Below, in pieces: positions 10,293 through 19,796 of a stretch of 20,588 bases of DNA. The notes beneath the pieces are model-generated. The model ran no database searches. It saw nothing but the letters and a program-made list of their open reading frames with translations, and had not been told where the DNA came from. The translations under genes and the position numbers were made by a program. Source of the DNA: Tieghemiomyces parasiticus (Eukaryota; Kickxellomycota; Dimargaritomycetes; Dimargaritales; Dimargaritaceae); contig JANBPT010000864.1 of NCBI GenBank assembly GCA_027575765.1, positions 1 through 20,588 of the forward strand. Direction: 5' to 3'. The first letter of the stretch is position 1. The number at the start of each line of letters is the position of its first letter.

Positions 10293-13200
10293 GGCGACGT
10301 TCCGAAAAGTGGAGGCCTAGGTAGAACCGATGCGCGCTGGTCCAAGTGGTGGTAAGAGGCTTTAGGACGAACGGGACGCAGCAGGTCAGAGAATATGGGC
10401 GAGAGGGGCGACGCGTAGGTGAGATGTGTACTGGTGCAGTACGTGCGCTAGACCTCGGAAACCCAAGTGGTGAGGGCCAAGGCGGAATGTGGTGAGTTGA
10501 CAAAAGGGTGCAGCGTGTTCGTGCCCGCTTGGGCCTTGCAGCGGTGCCGACGTGAGGTGTAATGCAAATGTGTGGCGAGCGGTGTTGCAGTGCCTAAACA
10601 GCCTAAAGGCCAAACACCAGCGTGCGAGTAAGAGGACTAGCGTATGGGTGCGAATTGGTCGCGAGGCGAAGGTGAAGTTCGAGACACGCTCCGAGTCGAA
10701 GGGGGGGAGGTGGGCCTATTTCTGCTGTCAAAGTTTAGGTGTGTAATCAAACAGAGGTCAAACAAGAATAAGAGGGGTTATGGCGTCAAAGTGGGACGCC
10801 CGGTTGGCCTAATACACCTGGTGGGCCATTAGATGCGAGGGGCTGACAAGAGTACCCAGGGGTGGGCTCGCTAATTCACCCACTGCCGGCCAGGTTTGGA
10901 AGATGGGTCTTCACCCTTTCATTCACCGTGGCCGCGGCGGTACTGCCGACAGTACAAGGGAAAATCAATGACGCCAGTGCCGAGTTAACCACGGCTCTCA
11001 CCCGACCGTTGGCCTTCTCGACAATGAACCCGGCTGGGATCGAATGTTCGGCTGCAACAGTATACCCCTTTGGAGGGGGGAGTTGGGATGCGCCATTTCC
11101 GTGCTGGGCCTTTAAGCGCGTTAAATCGGCGGATCGTTAAGCAAAGGGGCGGTCCAAATCTACCAATAAACGTGCGTTTATGTTGGCCACAGTGTGGGTG
11201 CTCAAGGTGCCTAGAGGGAGGGAGGGGGTTCAGACGCTAGCCGCAAGGGCTAGGATGTGATGATAGGAAACCTGACAGCAGACCCCAGTTGTCTCGGCCC
11301 CATCGACTGCAAGCCGCCGACGTGTTGTTTTGGTGTTGACCGACGCGTGACGATCTTTCCGCCCGCCGCGCGTCCATACGTGGATCCCCCACGCGTATGT
11401 GGAGCTTCTGTGTACGTTCCATTTTTATATCACGTGATTTATATTCCAACAACAACTCGAGGGTGACATACCCCGGACGCCGGGATGTTTAACTCGGAGA
11501 CTAACAAACGGTAGTGTTTACATTACAGTCATACTTTTTCACGTCAGTGTTGAATCAAGTTTGAGTCTGCTGGTACGCCTATAATTCTCAATCTTGGTGA
11601 ACTGGGCTTCATTCCTCAGACAGGCTAATATGCGTAAATCTGTCGGTCGAGTTATGCACGACCGAGACCCTATGTTAACGCCAGCGCCTGGCTACAATGT
11701 AGGCTGCCAAGGGTACAGTTGATGAGGTGATGTGTAAAATAAGTAGAGCTGATCCCTTTTCGATCTAAAAGGAGGCGTTAGATTACTTCATGGGGTTCGA
11801 TGGTGTCAACGTCGGACATACTAAACCGCCACATTAGTCTTGGGATATGACACGTTGTCATCTGTAGCAGGTTCCAATCGATTTTTGATGGAAAAGGATG
11901 ACATTTTCACGATAGCCTCGGTGCAAGGGATTCATCTGATGACATTTAATAATAATAAACTAAGTGCCTAGGGTAGTAATGATGGCTGCAAATAAAGCAC
12001 CTGTCAGCTGCGAGAAGGGCTCACCAACGGTTCAAGTGTTCGCGGTTATCGTTTCCAAGACATGATCCAGCTAAGAGGCAGTGGATGGGGAGGTGGGCGG
12101 GGCTGTTGTATAGGGCTAGGATATCCGACTGATCAGGAAGCAGCACACGGTCGGAAAATGGTGACACAGCATGTGGGTTGAAAGGCAGAAACTGAAAGGA
12201 CGGGAGGTTCGAGGCCGTTACAGAGGCGGCGGCCCGCATTAATGTTTCTCCACTCCCTCCCTTTTTTTACATTTCTATAACAGCAGACATTCGAGTTCTA
12301 AGGCCGCAGATTCGGTAAAGGCAATGTCGGATACAACAGCTACTGAGATTAAAGCGGTACGACATGCCAGTCCACTGCTAACAGCACGTCTCCAAGATGA
12401 GGGGTAATTGCTAGAATTGTCAAAGATGAATGGATTTTGCGGCCGTAAAGTTGCTGGAGGTCTTGTACCTCATTCGTGGTCAGCTGAGTGATACGAAGAG
12501 AGTGTGGTTGTGTGTGAAGGGTAACTGGTCCCCTCTACCGTCCCCTCCGAAGCAGTTACGGAAAGGGGGCTGTGCTCTTGTAACTAAGCCCGCTCTTCAC
12601 CTTTGTCTGGAGTTAGTCAATATGGATGACAATGATGGGCTTCTGGCCAACTCTGTGCCTTGGCGGTCAACCTGCCTTTAACGGCTTCTTGCAGAGCTTC
12701 CACTACAGAAGGTTGACCAATCGGTAACAGTTGATTATTATCCAGGTTAGTCACCTCCTCCCACCAAAGTAGGTCATCCATTACCATGCCCCTCCTTACT
12801 TTATTAAGTCAGATTTAGCGAAATAGACCTAGCAAAAAAGGTGGCTACTTCGGGTCACCCGGCGCGAGAAAATTAGAGTATCGATAGCCGGTTCAGATAT
12901 ATTAATAACCTTCGCCTCATATCATACTGGAAGGTGGGTACTGTGGCCACCCAATCCGTCACAAGGCCACCGGATAGGACCAGTTACAGTTGTACGACGA
13001 GTGCGGTCAGATACTCTACAGCATTGCAGACCGCCAGACCGCCATTCCCTAGCCGGATGTAACGAGCTGTGCGACTCTTCCGCAGATATCACCCCGCCTA
13101 GTTCATCGCCCTGCGTTCTAACCCCCTCTCTTTCCTTCACTTACCAACAAGAAAGTCAGTCGTCACTCTCTGGCCCGTTTTGTCATATATTAGGAATCCG

Positions 13201-13744
13201 TCCACCCAACCCAACCTTCATAAACCCTGCTCGATATTCGTATCCGACGTGGGGAATTAGACCTGTGGCGGGACAACAGCCTTAATTGGAAGCTGGCGTA
13301 CACGAGCGGCAGGCTTATTAGCCGTCCCCACTCACTATGATGCATTCTTATCCGCTGTGGTTGGGAGGAGACTCTTGGTAAAGGATGCTGATAAGGGTAT
13401 ACGGACCTGTAGAGTCAAACTTACACAAGGCACTCCAGCTTTTGCACCTCTTTCTCTTATGCCCCCCAAGCCGTTGCGTGACACACAGGCCTAACTGTAT
13501 TTTCTTTTCCGACCTTCGACAGCCGATATAGGCGATACTGACTTCCCCGTTTAGCCCCGCGGTATGGGCGTCTCTTACACCGCCTGTCAGCAGAGTAAAA
13601 ACGCAAAAACAATAATATACAATTACATCCGATAGTGACTCGATCCTCGTTTCCACGAAGGAAAATCGACGGTGTGGGAGAGAAAGAAAATGAGAGAGAG
13701 GTATAGCTTTGGAACTCGTTAGCAAAGAACTCGCCACTCCATGG
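10293..13744. other. Longest stretch without a confident gene
   Basis: About 3.4 kb. The part next to 10292 should hold the promoter and 5' leader of the Tvp15-like gene; on the minus strand it is moderately C/T-rich but has no clear TATA element. The remainder shows only short frames. Two spots deserve mention: an ATG-started minus-strand frame at 12239-12024 that ends exactly in a GTGAGC donor-like site, and a perfect palindrome ATCACGTGAT at 11429-11438. Neither is enough to call a gene. An AATAAT-rich patch is at 11947-11958. No tRNA, transposon ends or long repeats were seen. Confidence 0.5.
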
Positions 13745-13929
13745 TATAAAACCGTTACCACCTGCTCACCTATCATCTTATCATCACCATTGACCAACTG
13801 GCCTGTTAGACTTCACCCCCCCCCCACCGCATACCATTTTTATCACCCTCCCCCTTATCCCTCCCTACCGCTTCGACCACTTTCCTCTCCCCATATTACC
13901 TCCTAGACTACCATCCAATTTACTACGCT
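13745..13929 (+). promoter_or_regulatory. TATA box and C/T-rich leader of secreted protein D
   Basis: A consensus TATAAAA lies at 13745-13751, 185 nt before the ATG. From about 13810 to 13925 the sequence is nearly all C, T and A, with long C/T blocks (such as CCTCCCCCTTATCCCTCCCT) and very few G, the clearest pyrimidine leader in the window. Confidence 0.6.
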
Positions 13930-14286
13930 ATGCGCAGCTTTATCCTCGTCTCAACTGCGATTGCCACGGCCGCCCTGGCGCTACCGGTGGATACCGCTAG
14001 CCAGCCCACCCAGGCCTATGTCGACCAGGCCGCCGAGCAGTACCAGGCGCGTCACCAGACCGAAAGATTCGCCTGCGCCAGGGGCGGTACATTCGGGGGC
14101 GGCGATCGGGCGAGCCAGTACGGAGTTGTAAGCGCTGGTACTGTACACCACATCAGCTGCCGCGCCTTTGATAAAGCCGAGGGGTTCTTCACCGCCCATG
14201 ATTCCTTTTACCATATTGAAGGGCCCCACGAGGTGCAGGACGACACGTTTCTTTTCAAGCCCCTTGAGTTGACGGGCGAGGTTTAA
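13930..14286 (+). CDS. Small secreted protein D with two cysteines
   Basis: A single exon encodes 118 residues. Residues 1-17 are a signal peptide (MRSF followed by a hydrophobic Ala-rich core), with cleavage predicted before LPVD, again the ALP pattern seen in A and B. Residues 20-46 are Gln/Ala-rich and probably helical. The only cysteines, 49 and 77, bracket a Gly-rich stretch (RGGTFGGGDR, 51-60) and could form one disulfide. The C-terminal third is rich in aromatic residues, His and acidic residues (GFFTAHDSFYHIEG, 85-98) and looks like beta strands. Small size, secretion and lack of a recognisable family fit the broad category of small secreted or effector-like proteins, but no function is shown. 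The consensus TATA box and C/T leader upstream, and codon choice rich in C- and G-ending codons, support a real gene. Confidence 0.78.
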   Translation: MRSFILVSTAIATAALALPVDTASQPTQAYVDQAAEQYQARHQTERFACARGGTFGGGDRASQYGVVSAGTVHHISCRAFDKAEGFFTAHDSFYHIEGPHEVQDDTFLFKPLELTGEV

Positions 14287-15454
14287 ATGGTGGCGTGGGA
14301 TCCAGGCCATAATTTATTGACTATTAAACATCGACTCGTAGCTATATGCTTATTTGACTAATTGGAACACCGTTAAGAAACGATATGCGTTGGCGGCAAG
14401 AAGGAGGAGGGGGAGACAGTACGAAGGTCGAGAACACAGGTGCCTTCAGGTTTTGGTGGAAGAGTGACCATTTCTAGCTCATGCACTGGACCGATTATAT
14501 ATATATGTATATAAAACACTACACATTTATGTAACAATATGGTGGTAGTAGTAATGGTCCGTATTGTGAGAGTACTACGCCTGGATGGTAAAAGCATAAC
14601 CTTCCTTCGAACCTCAAAGTTACAGGTATACCTTAGTGACAATTATAGGGCATGGTGGCGAGAGGGCCATCCGTCCCTAGCCATATAGTCACTCATCCGC
14701 CTCACATGGAGCAGGACCGGGTGGCTACATGAGGACCTCACCGTGGTGCAGGGGATATCGGAAGATCATGGTACTCCCCTTCATGACCTCCTCGTCCTTA
14801 AAAGTGAGCTTTTCCGGCCTCTTTTTCTCTGGCTCGTTTTAGGCGCGCCTGTTGTAGCGTCCCTTCAGCTAAGTACCTCCAGTCCGGTTCAAAAAAAATT
14901 GACTTTATTTAGGCGTCCCACTGTAGGGGTAAAAACCTCACCCCCTGTCCTCTCCTTACCCCTCCCGCCCTTTATCGCTATGTCCCAGCCAATTAAGAAT
15001 GGAGAGCTAGGTGGGCTGCAGAATACTTGTGGTATGAGGAGGGAACTTTTTTTTAGGGTCGGGTAAGGTCAAGGACGGGACGGGGAGAGGGGAAAGGTTG
15101 AGTACGAGTAACGTTGCCTCTGTCGGTATGGTTGAGGAACTGGGTCCCCTAAGGCCCCCATTGTTAGTGGCGGCGCCCCGGCCCTACCGATCCAAGGTAT
15201 GGTGCATGCACCGCAAAAATCAAAATTCAAAAAACGCAAGGGACCTCCGCGTCCCCCTTCCTCTCCGTTGGGCTTTACAGTGTCAACGTTTCGGGTGCTT
15301 GGCTTTCGTTTAGCCCAACCGACCGTTTAAGGAATTATTTTTTAAGTTAAAAATAAAGTTGGTGAATATACGAACGGAAGCAAGTCAAAGGAAAGAGAAA
15401 AATACAATTTTTAGCGCAGCTTATTCGCTCACGTACAGCTATGTGTGTTCTTGG
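14287..15454. other. Region between secreted genes D and B, no gene seen
   Basis: About 1.2 kb. It begins with the 3' UTR of protein D. A TA-rich run at about 14494-14514 (repeated TA with a central TGTA, ending TATAAAA) resembles a TATA element but has no gene at a suitable distance on either strand. Frames present here start at non-ATG codons or lack any domain. The A/T-rich part at 15330-15360 leads into the promoter of protein B. Confidence 0.5.
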
Positions 15455-15638
15455 TATAAATTTGACAATGCGTATAAATACCGGGGACCGTACGTGGAGC
15501 AAAATCGTCCTGTAGTTCACCACTTTCGTTTACCATTCAACCTTTGCGCTACACTTCATTTATACACGCCTATATCTCTTTTTTTGCCACGTAATCACTC
15601 ATTCTTCTGTCCTACCCACCCCTCTTATCTTTCGCACC
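15455..15638 (+). promoter_or_regulatory. Two TATA boxes and C/T-rich leader of secreted protein B
   Basis: TATAAAT at 15455-15461 and TATAAATA at 15473-15480 lie 184 and 166 nt before the ATG. The leader is strongly pyrimidine-rich from about 15540 to 15635 (CTATATCTCTTTTTTTGCCA and similar). Spacing matches the other secretory genes in this window. Confidence 0.55.
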
Positions 15639-16923
15639 ATGAAGCTCGCCGTGGTGTCCCTGGCCCTGTTGATCGCAGTCAATGCTCTGCCCAACGAAAA
15701 TTCGTCGAACCAATACATTTCATTCTCCAGCATCGGATCTAACACCAAGCCTCAGTTTGGACAACAGGTAAGTTCCGTCGTGGTGCCACACAACTGGCAT
15801 GAAAGGGAGGGAGGGTTCACCAACCAGCGCAAATGGTGATAGGCGTTGGCGCAGGCAATTCTTCATTATATCTTTTATTTTTATTTTACTCGATGGCTCA
15901 CTCTAGTCCTTTTGATAACTTCCTCTCTCAACTTAATCATAGGAGTTTACCAAGGGCATGGAAAACTACGGAGGATCTACGGCAGCGCTTCCCTATTCTA
16001 ACAAGATAACATCCGCTCACAAAGATGACAGTCTGGAAAGAGTGGCGAGCTATTTGCACAACGACCTCCTATGCTATGCTGCCTCACTGAAACGTGCGGC
16101 GCCACATGTCAATGCCAAATATTTCCGCCAGGAAACCCTTGACATTTACCAGAATGCCCTCGAGCGCGGGCCGGTCGGAATTGAGGTTAATATTGATGAC
16201 CTGGGCGCCGTCGGGGTAAATGATTTAAATAGTGTCAATAGGGTTCTGGGTTGGGCTCGGAGTAACAAAATTGAAAATGTTGCTGAGGTTTACCATACTA
16301 TGATTCAGTCCATTACCGAGGGCGGGCCTCAGTTTGATAGCTTTGCGAAGAACCTGCTGCCCAAGGAGCTGTACGCTTCGTTCCTAGCCCCCGTATCCAC
16401 CCCAACCGCAGCAGGGGCAGCCGGAGAAACATCGAAATATCGACCCGTCAGCGCCCAAGAGCTTCTCAATGACTACATGATGCGCCATCTGACTCCACAG
16501 GTTGCCCAGGCTTTCATCTCGATGGGCAACTACGACGGCTACCTTAGATTCGTAGAGAAGGTGGTCAAAATCTCCATCGATTCCCTGGAAAAGCATTCGG
16601 CTGATGCTTTCAAGCAAGGGTTACTGAACAGCTATCTCATGGCGCTGAGTCTAAGCCACAAGGATGAATCCCGGGCTGCCTTTAAAAACGCTGTCGGTAT
16701 GGTAGGAAATGAATATTTGAACCGGGCCATACAATCCTGCCATACAACCCTCCAGGCGAGGGGTATCATTAGCGACTACGTCGAGTACACATTTCCCCTT
16801 GAGAGATTTAACGGTGAGGCCTTGACCTGCCTGTTTACCTTTTCAACCCCCGATTTACTTCCGGTAGGACGTAACCCCAATATGTACTTCTTTTCGTTCG
16901 TAGATGGTCTGCCTGGCCAGTAA
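15639..16923 (+). CDS. Secreted protein B: signal peptide and helical domain, likely paralogue of A
   Basis: Exons 15639-15767 and 15943-16923 join across a 175-nt intron (GTAAGT...CTTAAT...CATAG, phase 0) to give 369 residues. The signal peptide MKLAVVSLALLIAVNA is followed by LP at 17-18, exactly the position found in protein A, with MK-x-AVV, L10 and ALP shared. A short Ser/Asn-rich linker follows, much shorter than in A. From residue 70 on the protein is predominantly helical, with LERVASYLHNDLLCY (74-88), AVGVNDL (132-138), MIQSI (163-167), NLLPKELYASF (180-190), a Pro/Ala/Gly-rich loop (193-206), and QAFISMG plus YLRFVEK (232-249). Four cysteines (87, 309, 339 and none clearly paired with A) give no obvious disulfide pattern. 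Codon use is less GC-biased at third positions than in the flanking genes. I find no catalytic motif; the fold may be an alpha-solenoid. An ATG at 15958 exists within exon 2 but would lose the signal peptide. Confidence 0.87.
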
Positions 16924-18015
16924 AGCCTGTCAGTGACCTTTTTTTATCTGGTTATCTTTTCTGAGTGGCACTTTGCCCGCAGTCGGTAGCTGTGCCACCC
17001 CTACTGTCAGTCGATTCATATGTGAGATAAATGCCATGCCAAAATTGTAGCCTGTACCGTTTTGAATAGCTTGAAAAAACTCAGTATGTGTAATGGTTTT
17101 TTGACATTGATTAGGCCAGTTTGTGTGTACTGGTGTGGTTCCCATAAGCGGGATTTGGCACCCATTGGGTACGTCGACAGGCGGAGAGGGTTTATTGGAG
17201 AAGTGGAAGATCATCTAGAGGTGTGGGGGGGAGGGAGGGTGCTATGTGTGGTGTAAAATGGGACGCCAAAAGTCCTGGCTATCTATTATCACACTACTTC
17301 AACTATTCGCCTCTTTATTGCGCTCTATTAGCCTCACATCCTCTAATGCAAGGATGCGCTGGATATGCACGCCGAGCATAAGCCTTCCAGTCTCCGAGAG
17401 ACGTCCCTGTGACCTAGAGATTTATACACAAATTTTATTGTCAAACAAAATTTTACTCACCAAGAACCGGGCAAGGCTTTGGGTATCATCCCCTGTAAAA
17501 TTCCGGCTGATTAAGCGCAACGAATAAAGACAAGTCCCGATTTTACATGTTCAGCGGAAGACATTCTGAAGTTGGTTCTTCACCGTTATCACTCTTATAT
17601 CGAAACGTCTCCCCTGTGCACCTTCGAAACCCGTAATCTTCTTTCACTACCGAAGCACCCTTGTGCGTTTATTCACTACCGTTATTCGCTATTACCCTTA
17701 CAAAAGCACCCAGAAAACTCCATAAACAATACAGCACTATTCCTCCTTTTCCTTCGTTTGACTCTCCTAATACTCTTTTCCATATTTGAAACCCTACCGA
17801 TACATCCAACCCCTTAATGTCCTATTCAACCGATAACACGCTCGCCTGTAACGTGTACCCTGACTCCCTCCCATTTACCCGAACACTGTCAAGATAATAC
17901 GAGAAAGTGGGCGAAAAAACGGAGAAGGAACCTCGGAGGAAGCCTGGGTTGATAGAGTTACTAGGCGATTACTATGGCATGGGTTCCAACAGTTAGTATA
18001 TGGCCTCCAGCGGGT
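16924..18015. other. Region between B and the convergent F-box gene
   Basis: About 1.1 kb hold the 3' UTRs of two convergent genes. The composition is more AT-rich than the neighbours between 17400 and 17560. An ATG-started minus-strand frame of 94 codons (17214-16930) ends 7 bp from the stop codon of protein B; it has no recognised domain and its ATG directly follows a splice-acceptor-like CTCTAG. The rest shows nothing I can interpret. Confidence 0.45.
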
Positions 18016-19662
18016 TCATGGACGTTCACGCGGCCTAGGAGGCCAGCGGCTGTAGGTGCCCGCTGTGTAGGAGCTGCAAGTAAATTAAGTAGCGAGTCAT
18101 AGTTGTGAGGTGGCAGGCTTTATGGGCACCTCAACTGGAAATCGACTCACGGAGTAGTATCTGTGACATCGACCAAGACTTCGATTTGCCGTGAAGTTGC
18201 ATTATAACGCATCATCTGGTGGTTAAAGAGCGGAGTCTTGCAAGTAATGTCCGGATATTCATCCGTTGGCGGTAACCCGTAGTAATCCGCCAGGGCCTCC
18301 GCAGCTCGGTGGAAGCCAAACTCTCGGGCACAAATGACCTTATGCTGAGGAGATATCGTTAGCCGATGGTGAAAATCGAGGTAACCAGATACCGTCGGCA
18401 TCGACTCAGTCTCGGTCGGAACCGGCGGAGCTGGCATTCCTGCGCCGGTTGTAGGAGTGTCCTTCCGACGGTCGGCCCTGGGCCCCGTTTGCATTTCCCA
18501 GGCGAGAACGGTCGCTAGAAGCGGGCCCGCTGAATCAGGATGGTTGTTGGACGAGCGTTCGGGAAACCACTCGGCAAGACGGGCCCAGTGGCCGGTGACT
18601 ACCAGTGTCGCGGTCAAGAGGGGTAAAAGTAGCTCGTGGACCAAGATCGGCCTCGCTTTCGGCAGCAGGTCGTGGTTTAGCGGCAAAACATGTACGCTAT
18701 CCCAGGCGTCTCGAATGCTCGTGGGGACTAGGTTATGCAGAAGAGTCGATAGGTGGTAGGCCCCAAAACTCTTGTTCAGGGCCTGGATCCAGCGGGTGAG
18801 ACAAGTCACGCTGCCCACCTTGGCCACTGCAAGGAAGGGGTACCGGTCGTATGCCAAGAGGTTGGCTACTAGGTGGTTAAGCGGTACGAAGCGCAACCGA
18901 TCGCGGGTGGCTACCAGGCTTACCAGACCCTGTTCAAGCGTGCTAAGGCGCGCGTCGGATGTGGACATCTTATCCTTCGCCCTACCCACCACAGTGTCGA
19001 TGTCGATGCCTTGACCTTGAAAACGGTCGAGGAGGATCGTGGTAATTACTGATGTGGGTAATTGACCCAGGTTGACGGTCAAGGTTGTGCTGAAGTTCTC
19101 TTGCGTCGGAGGCCGACTGCCAAAGGTATCTACAGCCTGGCCAAATTCGCGGTCAACTCGCAGAGCATGCTGTTACAGTATATATCGATTACCAGAAAGT
19201 TCGTCAAAGGAGGGGTAAATTGTAGGATTAGAGGTGTGTGTATGTAAGTGGGAATGAACCAACTAACATACTAGTGGTTTTTTTAGGAATAAGGCGAGGT
19301 AGCCACTTTGGCCGCCATACAATCTTCAGCTAGCTTTCATGAATCGACCCTTTTTCACAATTACTCACCATTAGGGTTGCGAACTTGGGGCTAGAATACG
19401 CGGCCATATACATTCCCCGTTGAGTAAGGGCCACGCGGGCTGCAGTCAACGGATCGGTGTGCCCAAAGACCAGGTCCCAGACTTCTAAGGGAAGACGGTC
19501 AACTAACTGTCGGGGCGTAGGGGCTTCGTCCGAGTCCTCACCCGACGTCGTTGAAGCACCGTCGGTGCTAGAATGAGGTCTATTTAATGATACGCTCAGA
19601 CATCGCGTTAGTAACACAGCCGATACGAGCATTAAAAACAGCATGCGGAGAGTGTTTCCCAT
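18016..19662 (-). CDS. Protein C: F-box-like domain plus helical region, with N-terminal signal peptide or anchor
   Basis: Exons 19662-19369, 19169-18151 and probably 18073-18016 give 456 residues; introns are 199 nt (GTGAGT...AACAG, phase 0) and 77 nt (GTGAGT...ACTTGCAG, phase 2). If the last intron is retained, translation ends at 18147 with 438 residues. Residues 7-24 are hydrophobic (MLFLMLVSAVLL core) and read as a signal peptide or membrane anchor. A Ser/Thr/Asp-rich linker precedes an F-box-like domain at about 57-93 (LPLEVWDLVF, then a DPLTAARVALTQRG helix), matching the LPxEhhxxhh...hxxhxxhxxxhxxh pattern that binds Skp1 in SCF ubiquitin ligases. Residues 180-310 contain WIQAL (225-229), NLVP (244-247) and GHWARLAEWF (291-300), which align with equivalent segments of A and B. 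Residues 327-355 are a Pro/Thr-rich loop. Secretion and F-box function are hard to reconcile, so either the anchor leaves the domain in the cytosol or the domain has been repurposed. Confidence 0.86.
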
Positions 19663-19796
19663 GACAGGCGAATGCTAGCGAGCTGAATAACCTAATAAAG
19701 TAAATTGGAAAGGAAGTATGTACCAGAGTCATCAAACAATGCAGCGGTCAGGGTAAAAAGTCGACCCGGTACGTGCAGGAAGGCGCAGGTTATATA
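19663..19796 (-). promoter_or_regulatory. TATA box upstream of protein C
   Basis: On the minus strand TATATAA occupies 19796-19790, 134 nt before the ATG at 19662. The stretch between is less pyrimidine-rich than in the other secretory genes. The element also sits between this gene and the plus-strand gene starting at 20464, but it is too far from the latter to serve it. Confidence 0.45.

Noticed and set aside
10862..11140. 92-codon frame with a signal-peptide-like stretch
   Set aside because: No ATG: the frame opens with GTG and an in-frame stop lies 18 nt upstream; no acceptor that would join an earlier exon was found.
12324..12407. ATG frame of 27 codons beginning MSDTTATEIKAV after a C/T-rich tract
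   Set aside because: It looks like an N-terminus, but no donor and acceptor pair joins it to a further open exon; too short to call.
13348..13797. 149-codon minus-strand frame
   Set aside because: It begins at a TTG, overlaps the TATA box of secreted protein D, and shows no domain or splice context.
14494..14516. TA-rich run resembling a TATA box
   Set aside because: No coding frame starts at a fitting distance on either strand; probably a simple-sequence tract in a 3' region.
14743..15066. 107-codon frame with a hydrophobic segment
   Set aside because: Starts at GTG, and the first ATG in frame comes after the hydrophobic stretch; composition is like the surrounding non-coding sequence.
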